This document shows positions 7,024 through 14,827 of a stretch of DNA of 20,725 nt, piece after piece. The DNA is from an uncultured Prevotella sp. GTDB taxonomy: Bacteria; Bacteroidota; Bacteroidia; Bacteroidales; Bacteroidaceae. The position numbers were made by a program, and so were the translations under genes. Positions within the stretch are counted from its first letter, which is position 1; every line of letters starts with the position of its first letter. The stretch covers positions 1 through 20,725 of the forward strand of contig CAKPZC010000038.1 in the NCBI GenBank assembly GCA_934203355.1, in the 5' to 3' direction. The notes under the pieces are model-generated. The model was given only the letters and a program-made list of their open reading frames with translations. It was not told where the DNA came from and searched no databases.

Positions 7024-8799
7024 CTATTTGCATATCTTGCGTGATTTTCCATTTACGCTCACTACATACACGCCGTGGCACAAAGCATTGCAGGCATTGT
7101 TGAGCGCGGCGCTTCCGCTGCCCTTGGCAACAGTCTTGCCCGACATGTGGGTTATGGTCCACAAGCCCGATGTCTCATGTTTCATGCTGCCGATGCCCGA
7201 TGTTGAGGCTATCAGACTCTTGCCTTCGGCGTTGAGCACTGAGCAGTCGAGAGGGTTGGTGGAATTGTAGTTGGCTACAAACGCCACAACGCTCATTTGC
7301 TTCTCGTTCCAATCCTCGCTGAGTACGGTGTCGAAATGGCAGTCGTAGCCCGAAGCTATGTCCACCTTTTCGCCCCAAGTCGGTGTGAGCGACACGCGAG
7401 GCACGTGGCTATGATAGAATCCGCTGCGCGCTCCAGCCTGAGTTTCGCTGTAGAGACTGTCCTCGGTGAGGAACACATATAGGCGCACGCTGTCGGGAGT
7501 GGCTATGGGCAGTAGCTGCTTGCCCTTAACGCTAACGTTCAGGCTTCTTGTTGCTGGAGTCCAGTCGGTGGCTATGTCAACGGTGGCAAGTGCAGGGCGC
7601 TGCGACTCCACTTCGTAGATGGTCTTCAGCGTCGAAGCCGACGCCTTGAGTATCGGTGTGTCATACTGATAGATGTTGGGGAACACATCGCGCATGTCGA
7701 TGCGGTCGACGAGCATGGCTGGAGCGAACTTGTTGTATGTGGGGTAGAACCATTCATACTCCACACTCTCGTCGATGGTGTATTTGTCGGTATAGAATCC
7801 GGCGTGATGGTCGATTTCCACAATGTCGTCCATGTCGCGCGTCAGTTCGTCGATGGCTTTGTGTGCCTCAGGACAAGCAGTGCACTTCTCGGTAGAGAAA
7901 GTTTCGAGCAGCACTTTGCGCGCCATGTAGCTGTTGCGACACATCAGATGGCGTGTGGTTGTCCAGTTGTCGCTCTCCACAGCGTCGGTTGCGCCGTTGA
8001 CGCTCTTTATGCCCAGCCTCACGTCGTGCTCACATTCGGTATTCAGTGTCATGTGCGACAGGGCGAACGATGCCTCCTGGCGCGGTGCTACGTTTAGACC
8101 GTCTATGCTCTCCTCGCATATTTCCTCCTCACCGTCGTATAGTGCGAAGGTGAGGCTCGTCACGTTGGTAGCTCCAAGATTCTGGAATTCGCCGAATATG
8201 TCCATAGGCACGCCCGTCTTGGCATACGATGGCAGGCTGGTGTTGCCAAGTCGCACATTGTTCTCGGGTAGCGACTCGCCGCTGATGGTGGCAAGCAGCG
8301 ATGCGCTGTAGCCCCCATTGTATTCCTTCCACTCGCCGTCCTTTTTCATTATATATTCAGGATTGTTGACGAGGGCAGCTCCATAGCTGAGGTATTTCAC
8401 TCCGCTCACGGTGTAGCCAATGCAGAGGTCCGAGCCGTCGACAACGTAGGGTGTGGTGAGTTTGAATGTGTTCCATTTCGACGTGCTGGCGTCCACGGTC
8501 TGCTGATAGAATGGTTCTTCGCCGATGGCGTGGCTTAGGAATATGGTGATAGCCCCTCCTTGAGTTTTGTTGGCGAAGGCAATCGTCACCTCCGTGAGTC
8601 GGCAGTCCTTGTAGGCCGACATATAGTCGGAATCGTAGAAGATGGCAGAGCCCGCCGTGGCGTCGCTCTTCACGGTCTCATAGTTTGTCACCGAATTCTT
8701 GTTGTTGCCAATGGTTAGTGTGGTTTCGGCGGCAAACGCCTTAAAACCGAAAAGAACCATGAGCGCAATACCCATGATTCTAAATCCTTTGTTTGACAT
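7024..8799 (-). CDS. Omp28-related surface protein with T9SS sorting domain
   Basis: A 591-aa secreted protein. Residues 1-23 are a signal peptide (hydrophobic IALMVLFGFKAFA). The first ~180 residues look like a carbohydrate-binding or jelly-roll-type beta domain. The middle carries a thioredoxin-like segment with C306-T-A-C309-P after KVLLETFSTEK, as in Omp28-related Bacteroidota outer-membrane proteins. The last ~60 residues (IGSMKHETSGLWTITHMSG ... GVYVVSVNGKSRKICK) have the pattern of a T9SS type A C-terminal sorting domain, so it is probably exported by the T9SS and anchored at the surface. Its role is unknown; the CxxC suggests a redox or fold role but is not proof. It is transcribed alone and shares a terminator with the ferredoxin gene. 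PorT, encoded 1 kb away, belongs to the export machinery it would need. Confidence 0.85.
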   Translation of the reverse strand: MSNKGFRIMGIALMVLFGFKAFAAETTLTIGNNKNSVTNYETVKSDATAGSAIFYDSDYMSAYKDCRLTEVTIAFANKTQGGAITIFLSHAIGEEPFYQQTVDASTSKWNTFKLTTPYVVDGSDLCIGYTVSGVKYLSYGAALVNNPEYIMKKDGEWKEYNGGYSASLLATISGESLPENNVRLGNTSLPSYAKTGVPMDIFGEFQNLGATNVTSLTFALYDGEEEICEESIDGLNVAPRQEASFALSHMTLNTECEHDVRLGIKSVNGATDAVESDNWTTTRHLMCRNSYMARKVLLETFSTEKCTACPEAHKAIDELTRDMDDIVEIDHHAGFYTDKYTIDESVEYEWFYPTYNKFAPAMLVDRIDMRDVFPNIYQYDTPILKASASTLKTIYEVESQRPALATVDIATDWTPATRSLNVSVKGKQLLPIATPDSVRLYVFLTEDSLYSETQAGARSGFYHSHVPRVSLTPTWGEKVDIASGYDCHFDTVLSEDWNEKQMSVVAFVANYNSTNPLDCSVLNAEGKSLIASTSGIGSMKHETSGLWTITHMSGKTVAKGSGSAALNNACNALCHGVYVVSVNGKSRKICK

Positions 8800-8831
8800 A
8801 AGGTTGATTTTTTTTACTGTTCTCCTTGTTT

Positions 8832-8847
8832 ACTCATCAACTCATCA
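8832..8847. repeat. 8-bp tandem repeat, two units (ACTCATCA)
   Basis: Two adjacent ACTCATCA units lie just upstream of the Omp28-like gene start. They differ by one base from the ACTCGTCA units at 9193-9224 on the other side of the large palindrome. Confidence 0.6.
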
Positions 8848-8893
8848 ACAGTAAGTATGTGGTCATATTTATTTTTATACATGAGCTACTTTC

Positions 8894-9159
8894 TATAGGA
8901 GGAGGATTAGGCAAGAGTAAAACAAAGCGGGCTGAAAGCCCAATGACCTCCATAGCCCAGGGCAACGCCCTGGGTAAACGGATACAAAGCCGACCAACGC
9001 GCCCTGTAAGGGCAACTATAAAAATAATGGAATATTAAAGTTGCCCTTGCAGGGCGCATTGTCGGTAAATACCTTATACCCAGGGCGTTGCCCTGGGCTA
9101 TGGAAGACTTTGGACTTTCAGCCCACATTGTATGAGTTTTGACACACCATCCTCCTATA
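8894..9159. repeat. Giant nested palindromic element (~266 bp)
   Basis: Four arm pairs nest around an AT-rich centre at about 9018-9037. TATAGGAGGA(GGA)T (8894-8907) pairs with ATCCTCCTATA (9149-9159). GGGCTGAAAGCCC (8929-8941) pairs with GGACTTTCAGCCC (9112-9124; one mismatch). A 26-nt block at 8950-8975 pairs perfectly with 9078-9103. A 19-nt block at 8999-9017 pairs with 9038-9056 (one mismatch). Several blocks are palindromes themselves, for example CCCAGGGCAACGCCCTGGG, so each can also fold locally. Frames crossing it are open only because of the symmetric repeats and are not genes. It fits a MITE- or REP-like non-autonomous element. No transposase lies in the window. Confidence 0.85.
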
Positions 9160-9192
9160 TATGTAAAGATAATTCTGAACTGTTACTTAGCA

Positions 9193-9224
9193 GCTCGTCA
9201 GCTCGTCAACTCGTCAACTCGTCA
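9193..9224. repeat. 8-bp tandem repeat, four units (RCTCGTCA)
   Basis: GCTCGTCA twice followed by ACTCGTCA twice, then ACG, immediately beyond the large palindrome and 70 bases past the 3' end of the M13 peptidase gene. The remaining bases of the 8800-9294 stretch show nothing else recognisable. Confidence 0.75.
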
Positions 9225-9294
9225 ACGATTGACTTATAGATATTATGAAACGTTAAATCATCCCTATATATAGTGGACGACTCCCTCGTTTTTA

Positions 9295-11325
9295 TTACCA
9301 AATCTGGGCGCGCTTCTTCTTGTCGAGGAAGAGTTTGTCGCTCTTCTTCACGTCAAACGCCTTATACCAAGCGTCGATTTGCGGCAGAGCGCCGTTCACG
9401 CGAGCCTCGGCAGGAGAGTGGGGGTCGGTCTTGATTTGGCGGTCGATGAACTCAGGACGAGCGTTGCCAGCCCATACAGTAGCCCATGAGAGGAAGAAAC
9501 GCTGCTCGGGAGTGAAGCCGTCGATGGTCTTGGCAGCCGATGGGTTCTCCTTGAGCACGTTCTGCAGAGCGCGGAACGAGATGTTGAGTCCGCCGTTGTC
9601 GCCGATGTTCTCGCCGAGAGTCAAGCGGCCATTGATGTGCTTACCAGGTAGAGCCTCGATTGTCGAGAAGTAGTCGACGAGCACCTTGGTGCGTGCCTCA
9701 AAGTTCTTCTTGTCGGCAGCTGTCCACCAGTCCTTCTGGTTGCCATACTTGTCGAACTGTGAGCCCTGGTCGTCGAATCCGTGCGACATCTCATGACCGA
9801 TAACGCCACCGATGCCACCATAGTTGACTGCTTCGTCGACATTGGGGTCGAAGAACGGCGGCTGCAGGATTGCTGCTGGGAAGCAAATCTCATTGGTTGT
9901 AGGGTTGTAATAAGCGTTGACAGTCTGCGGAGTCATTTGCCACTCCTTCTTGTCGACAGGCTTGTTCACCTTGCGAGCGATATAGTCCTTAGAGATGAAC
10001 TGCGCTGCCACCGACATATTCTCGAAGAGCGAGAGCGACTCGTCGATATTGAGGCCGCTATAATCCTTCCATGTGTCGGGGTAGCCAATCTTCACGATGA
10101 AGTTGGCAAGCTTGTCCTGAGCCTGAGCCTTGGTGGCATCCGACATCCATGTAGCCTCAGCGATGCGCTGTGAGAGCGCCGTCTGGAGGTTCTTCACAAG
10201 AGTGATCATCATCTCCTTGCTTGATGCAGGGAAGTATTTCTCCACATAGAGCTTGCCGATAGCCTCGCCGAGGATGCCGCTAACAAGACCTGTGGCACGC
10301 TTCCAGCGCGGACGATCCTGCTGCACACCTGTCATCACGCGGCTCAACTCGAAGTCGGCCTTGCGGAAGTTGTCGTCGAGATAGGCAGTAGAGCTTGCCA
10401 CGGCGTGAGCCTCGGCATAAGCCTTGAGGTCGTCGAGCGGCTCGTCGGCAAGAATCTTCTCTACCTCATGGATAGGCTCAATCTGGCCCACGTCGATATG
10501 CGAGAACGGAGGGAATCCCTGAGCAAGGAAGAAGTTGCCCCAGTCGATTCCTGGGAAGTCCTTGACGAGCTGAGCGTAAGTCATCTTATGGTAGTTGGCC
10601 TGCACGTCGCGCAGCTCCACCTGTCCCTTGCTTGCCTTGGCTATGCGTGTCTCGATGCGCATAGTGGCATCGGCCTTGCGCTGTGCCGAAGCCTCGTCGT
10701 TGCCAGCAAGAACAAGAATCTGCTTCAGATATTTGGCATATGCGTCGCGCACGGCTTTCACCTGGGCGTCGTCGGAGAGATAGTAGTCGCGCTCGCCGAG
10801 TCCCAGTCCGCCCTGTCCAAGTCCCACAAGGTTGTTGTCGGCGTCCTTCATATCGGCACCTACACCCACGCCGAACATGATGCACGAGATGCCGCGTGCG
10901 TCGAGCTGTGCTGTCACGAGTTGGTATTCGCGGCGGTCGGCAATGGCGTTGATGGTCTTGAGCATTGGCTGCAACGGGGCGGCTCCCTCGCGGTTGAGGC
11001 GCACGCTGTCCATTGCGAGGTTGTAGAGTGTGCCTATCTTCTGGCCAAGGCTACCTTTAGGCTGCTGCTTAGACGAATACTCCTCAATGAGGCCGAGAAT
11101 GCGCTTCTGGTTGAGCTCCTCAAGGTCGATAAACGAGCCGTTGCGGGCGTGCTCGGCATCAAGCGGATGGGCTTTGCGCCAACCACCGATAGCATACTCG
11201 TAGAAGTCGTTGCCAGGCTTCACCGATGTGTTCATGTAGGCAGTGTTAATGCCCTTTGATGTTTGCGCTACTGCTGTCATTGAGGCAGTCAGCGAGAGTG
11301 CGAGAATCATTGACTTTACATTCAT
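9295..11325 (-). CDS. M13 family zinc metallopeptidase (neprilysin/PepO-like)
   Basis: A 676-aa zinc endopeptidase that would cleave oligopeptides outside the cytoplasm. The zinc-binding motif HExxH is HEMSH at residues 511-515. The third ligand is E572 in LGENIGDNGG, with D576 completing GENxxD. NAYYNP, the substrate-binding NAY(F)xP-type motif of M13 enzymes, lies ~45 residues before HExxH. All are intact. The N-terminal domain (TSVKPGNDFYEYAIGGW) is also typical. An ATG at 11358 would add 11 residues, but the ATG at 11325 gives a clean signal peptide (MNVKSMILALSLTASMTAVAQ, cleaved near residue 21), and the predicted promoter at 11373-11380 leaves almost no leader for the upstream start. 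The usual C-terminal Cys of CxxW is replaced (RAQIW). It is monocistronic and divergent from the hybrid regulator. Confidence 0.95.
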   Translation of the reverse strand: MNVKSMILALSLTASMTAVAQTSKGINTAYMNTSVKPGNDFYEYAIGGWRKAHPLDAEHARNGSFIDLEELNQKRILGLIEEYSSKQQPKGSLGQKIGTLYNLAMDSVRLNREGAAPLQPMLKTINAIADRREYQLVTAQLDARGISCIMFGVGVGADMKDADNNLVGLGQGGLGLGERDYYLSDDAQVKAVRDAYAKYLKQILVLAGNDEASAQRKADATMRIETRIAKASKGQVELRDVQANYHKMTYAQLVKDFPGIDWGNFFLAQGFPPFSHIDVGQIEPIHEVEKILADEPLDDLKAYAEAHAVASSTAYLDDNFRKADFELSRVMTGVQQDRPRWKRATGLVSGILGEAIGKLYVEKYFPASSKEMMITLVKNLQTALSQRIAEATWMSDATKAQAQDKLANFIVKIGYPDTWKDYSGLNIDESLSLFENMSVAAQFISKDYIARKVNKPVDKKEWQMTPQTVNAYYNPTTNEICFPAAILQPPFFDPNVDEAVNYGGIGGVIGHEMSHGFDDQGSQFDKYGNQKDWWTAADKKNFEARTKVLVDYFSTIEALPGKHINGRLTLGENIGDNGGLNISFRALQNVLKENPSAAKTIDGFTPEQRFFLSWATVWAGNARPEFIDRQIKTDPHSPAEARVNGALPQIDAWYKAFDVKKSDKLFLDKKKRAQIW

Positions 11326-11372
11326 GTTGGTAAATTCTTTTGTGATTGTTCGTAACAAAGATGATTTGGATA

Positions 11373-11380
11373 CAAAAGTA
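11373..11380 (-). promoter_or_regulatory. -7 element of the M13 peptidase gene
   Basis: On the minus strand this reads TACTTTTG, a perfect TAnnTTTG match. The transcript would start near 11366, about 40 bases before the ATG at 11325, which supports that start. No clear -33 TTTG is seen. Confidence 0.5.
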
Positions 11381-11511
11381 CTGTTTTTAATACATATTCG
11401 AGTGTTTTTTTAGGAATAGTTAACCATAATATTTGATTTCGATTTACATAATGCCAATTGAGGCTGAAAAATTTATTCATAAAAATAGTTCTATAATTCA
11501 TAAAAAAATCC

Positions 11512-11519
11512 TACATTTG
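11512..11519 (+). promoter_or_regulatory. -7 element of the hybrid regulator gene
   Basis: TACATTTG is a perfect TAnnTTTG match 26 bases before the ATG at 11545, or 71 before the alternative ATG at 11590. The -33 region is not clear. Confidence 0.55.
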
Positions 11520-11544
11520 CAACATGAACTGAAAACCAACTGGA

Positions 11545-14445
11545 ATGATGATTAAAAAACTATTCTTCAACATACTATTACGACCTTACATGAAAGGCAT
11601 ATACATTCTCTCTATATGCCTATTCTCGTTGCTTGTGTCATGTGGCAAGCAACCATCCAATAGCGTCTTCATGCAAGAGCGAGCCGTGGCCGATAGCCTC
11701 ACAAGTCTTATTGGCGACACCACGGAGGCGAAGGCACAACTTAAAAAATATCGTCTTGCCCAAAACAAGGCAGGCGAGATGATGGCACTAAAACAACTGG
11801 GCAAGCTCTATCGCGAAAACGACCGCTATCTCGAAGCCATCAACTGCCACCAAAAGGAATTTGCCATAGGCTCCATGATGCACGACACCATCGACATGGT
11901 GCAGGCACTCAACAGCATAGGCACCAACTTCAGGCGGTTGGGCATTCTCGACGAGGCGTCGAACTATCACTACAAGGCTCTGAAATATAGCAGCGACTAT
12001 AGCGACAGCAGCGACAGCGTGGCAATGAAGAACAAGGTGATGGCTCTCAACGGCATTGGCAACATCTGCTTGGCTCTCAACGTGACGGAGACTGCCGACT
12101 CGGCGTTTAGGGCAGCCCTGGCTGGCGAACGAGAACTGGGGAGCCACCTGGGGCAGGCCATCAACTATGCCAACATAGGAGCGCTGTTCGAGAACAATGG
12201 CATGAAGGACTCGGCGTGGGCTTACTATCGGATGTCGATGAGGCACAACGTGGAGGCTAAGTCGCAGCTCGGCATTGCCTTGTGTCACAACCACTACGGA
12301 CATCTCTACGAAACCGACGGCAACCTGCTCAAAGCCATCAACGAATACTCCATAGCCTACGACATAATGAGCCGAAAGGCCGACAAGTGGCATTGGCTGG
12401 AGTCGTGCCTGGCTCTGGCAAGAGCTTACGTGGCGCAGGGCGACTTCGACAACGCCAAACTGTATCTGGCTAAAGCCAAGGACGAGGCGACGAGGCAAAA
12501 CTGTGCCAACCACCTTGCCGACATCTACATGCTATACTATAAACTCTACGCCAAGGGGGGTGATAACGCCAAAGCACTCAGTTCTTATATCAAGAGCAGG
12601 GAATATAGTGACAGCGTGAGCAGCGAGCGACATCTTGTGCACCTGCAAAACGTGAGAATAAGGTATGTCTACGACAGAAGACAGACCGAAATCGAGGCTC
12701 TCAACAAAAGTTATCTCAATGAGCGCTCGCTGAAAAACCTGAGCGTCACGGGACTGGCTCTGTTTGTATTTATGGCTGCGGCTGCCATCGGATTGCTGTG
12801 GTATACGCTTAGAATAGCTAAGCGCAAGCAGAGAATTATGTTGGAGACGGAGAAGATGCGTGAGTCGTTCTTCACCAATATCACCCACGAGTTTCGCACT
12901 CCGCTCACTGTGATTCTGGGCTACTCGGCGCAGATGGAGAAAGGCGAGATGAACAACAGCGACATGGCGCACACGGGAAAAATCATCACACGGCAAGGAC
13001 GCCAGCTACTGGCGTTTATCAATCAGTTGCTCGACATATCGCGCATAAAATCGGCGGTGAGCAAACCACAATGGAAGCACGGCGACATTGCGCTCTACAT
13101 ATCAATGCTCGTGGAGAACTTCCACAATCAGGCAGAGTCGAAGGGAGTGAGGATAAGCTACCGACACGAGGGCGAGAAGAGCAGCATCGACTTTGTGCCC
13201 GACTATGTGTTGAAGATAGTGTCGAACCTCGTGTCCAACGCCCTAAAGTTCTCAACCCAGGGGGGCGAGGTGAGTGTGGTGACGGCTGTAAACAGCAACC
13301 AACTCACTCTTCGGGTGGCCGACCAGGGCATCGGAATGTCGCATGAGGAGCAAAAGCACATCTTCGAACTCTTCTATCAGAGCGACAACAAACTCATGGG
13401 ACTTGGCTCGGGCGTGGGACTGACGCTGGTGAAGCAGATTGTAGACTCGATGAGTGGACACATCACGGTGGAGAGCGAGCCTGGCAAGGGCACCATGTTT
13501 AATGTCGTCATCCCATGTGTGTGTCGAGACAAAACTGCAATCTTAGAGGAGACACAACATAACGTGCCAGAACCAGAGCCGGTGGCTCCCATGCAGGGCG
13601 CGACTAATGACACTGACGATGCTCCCGATAATAGTAAGCCCACTATACTGATTGTGGAGGACAACGACGACGTGGCGAAATACATGGGTGATTGCCTGAG
13701 ACGCCAATACAACGTATTGACTGCCAGCGACGGCGAGCAGGGACTCGAAAAGGCCAGCAGCACCGTGCCCGACATCATCGTCACCGACCTAATGATGCCA
13801 CACAAGGACGGACTTCAACTGTGTGACGACATAAGGCGGTCGGAGTTGCTGTGCCATATACCCGTGGTGATGGTGACGGCAAAGAGCACAAATGCCGACA
13901 AACTGAAAGGACTAAAAACTGGTGCCGATGCCTACATACGCAAACCATTCAGTGCCGAAGAACTGCTGTTGACAATTGGCAACATAGTTGAGCGGCAACG
14001 ACTCATGCGACAGAAATATGCCAAGGCTATCGAGAGCCAGGAGCAACCCGAGAACGTAGTGGAGCCGCGCGACATGGCTTTCATCGAGAAGCTCAACGGA
14101 GTGATATTCGAGCGTATGACCAATGGCGACATCAGCGTGGAGATAGTCGCTACGCTCATGTGTATGACCGGGCAGCAACTGCGTCGAAAACTGTTTGCCA
14201 CCACTGGCGAAACTCCCGCTTACTACATCAAGCGCACGCAGATGCAGGAAGCCAAGCGCATGATGGACGAGCAACGGGAGATTGCCATCAACGAAGTGGC
14301 TATAAGATGCGGCTATTGCGACACGTCGCACTTCACGCGAAGCTTCAAGAGTGTTTATGGGGTGACACCGTCGCAATATAGAAAGGGCGAGAAAGAGGGG
14401 GCCAAAATAGAAGTTAATGGAAGTTTGGGCTTCGCTCGAAGTTAA
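11545..14445 (+). CDS. Hybrid two-component regulator: TPR sensor, kinase, receiver, AraC
   Basis: A 966-aa one-protein signalling system. In order: a hydrophobic N-terminus ending LLVSC-GKQ, a possible lipobox; about 300 residues of TPR-type helical repeats (KQLGKLYRENDRYLEAINCH, ALNSIGTNFRRLG, ALNGIGNI); a membrane helix at about 398-423; a histidine kinase with H448 in NITHEFRTP, N box NLVSNALKFS, and glycine boxes DQGIGM and GSGVGLTLV; a receiver with phosphoacceptor D748 in VTDLMMP; and a C-terminal AraC-type DNA-binding domain (about 850-955, CGYCDTSHFTRSFKSVYGVTPSQYR). All key residues are intact. Known Bacteroidota hybrid systems often control carbohydrate loci and have beta-propeller sensors; a TPR sensor implies a different input. 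ATG 11590 (MKGIYILSICLF) is an alternative start that gives a more normal lipoprotein signal. The last ~9 codons lie in a minisatellite. Confidence 0.93.
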   Translation: MMIKKLFFNILLRPYMKGIYILSICLFSLLVSCGKQPSNSVFMQERAVADSLTSLIGDTTEAKAQLKKYRLAQNKAGEMMALKQLGKLYRENDRYLEAINCHQKEFAIGSMMHDTIDMVQALNSIGTNFRRLGILDEASNYHYKALKYSSDYSDSSDSVAMKNKVMALNGIGNICLALNVTETADSAFRAALAGERELGSHLGQAINYANIGALFENNGMKDSAWAYYRMSMRHNVEAKSQLGIALCHNHYGHLYETDGNLLKAINEYSIAYDIMSRKADKWHWLESCLALARAYVAQGDFDNAKLYLAKAKDEATRQNCANHLADIYMLYYKLYAKGGDNAKALSSYIKSREYSDSVSSERHLVHLQNVRIRYVYDRRQTEIEALNKSYLNERSLKNLSVTGLALFVFMAAAAIGLLWYTLRIAKRKQRIMLETEKMRESFFTNITHEFRTPLTVILGYSAQMEKGEMNNSDMAHTGKIITRQGRQLLAFINQLLDISRIKSAVSKPQWKHGDIALYISMLVENFHNQAESKGVRISYRHEGEKSSIDFVPDYVLKIVSNLVSNALKFSTQGGEVSVVTAVNSNQLTLRVADQGIGMSHEEQKHIFELFYQSDNKLMGLGSGVGLTLVKQIVDSMSGHITVESEPGKGTMFNVVIPCVCRDKTAILEETQHNVPEPEPVAPMQGATNDTDDAPDNSKPTILIVEDNDDVAKYMGDCLRRQYNVLTASDGEQGLEKASSTVPDIIVTDLMMPHKDGLQLCDDIRRSELLCHIPVVMVTAKSTNADKLKGLKTGADAYIRKPFSAEELLLTIGNIVERQRLMRQKYAKAIESQEQPENVVEPRDMAFIEKLNGVIFERMTNGDISVEIVATLMCMTGQQLRRKLFATTGETPAYYIKRTQMQEAKRMMDEQREIAINEVAIRCGYCDTSHFTRSFKSVYGVTPSQYRKGEKEGAKIEVNGSLGFARS

Positions 14446-14566
14446 AGGAAGTTTTGGCTTCGCCCGGAGTTAAAGGAAGTTTGGGCTTCGCCCGGAGTTA
14501 AAGGAAGTTTGGGCTTTGCCCGGAGTTAAAGGAAGTTTGGGCTTCGCCCGGAGTTAAAGGAAGTTC
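14419..14566 (+). repeat. 28-bp minisatellite overlapping the regulator 3' end
   Basis: Units start at 14419, 14447, 14475, 14503 and 14531, each exactly 28 bp, with a partial sixth at 14559. The consensus reads GGAAGTTTGGGCTTCGCCCG then GAGTTAAA. Each unit contains a small hairpin, GGGC-TTC-GCCC. The regulator's stop codon (14443-14445) is inside the first unit, so its final residues NGSLGFARS are repeat-encoded. There are no unique spacers. Confidence 0.92.
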
Positions 14567-14595
14567 TTGCTAAGGCAAGCGGCAAAGCCGAGCAA
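14567..14595. repeat. Hairpin between the two minisatellites
   Basis: TTGCT (14567-14571) pairs with AGCAA (14591-14595), with CGGC-AAA-GCCG (14580-14590) folding inside. It could end the regulator transcript, but no T tract follows, so a terminator role is uncertain. The 14596-14660 stretch beyond it shows only the partial repeat-like GAGCGAAGCGAGTTAT. Confidence 0.4.
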
Positions 14596-14660
14596 TCGGA
14601 CATATGTATAAATTGCTGAAAATAAAGCATTTGTCCATTAACTTCACGAGCGAAGCGAGT

Positions 14661-14810
14661 TATCTTCCGATAACTTCCAATAACTTCCGATAACTTCCGA
14701 TAACTTCCGATAACTTCCGATAACTTCCGATAACTTCCAATAACTTCCGATAACTTCCGATAACTTCCGATAACTTCCGATAACTTCCAATAACTCCCAA
14801 TAACTTCTTT
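14661..14810 (-). repeat. 10-bp minisatellite, 15 units
   Basis: Fifteen decamers run without interruption from 14661, mostly TAACTTCCGA, with TAACTTCCAA at 14671, 14731 and 14781 and diverged end units. Read on the minus strand it contains GGAAGTTAT, resembling the GGAAGTT start of the 28-bp units, so the two arrays face each other. It lies 17 bases beyond the sulfatase stop. A frame on the minus strand is open only because 30 bases of repeat encode a ten-residue repeat. Confidence 0.93.
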
Positions 14811-14827
14811 CGTTTGCGAAACTTAAT

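Noticed and set aside
7870..7900. Omp28-like protein as a true thioredoxin-type oxidoreductase
   Set aside because: A CTAC motif is present, but the thioredoxin fold and partner residues cannot be confirmed by reading, so only a resemblance is claimed.
8826..9128. Two open frames on either strand with AQGNALG-type peptides
   Set aside because: They are read from the arms of the giant palindrome, and their similarity to each other follows from its symmetry.
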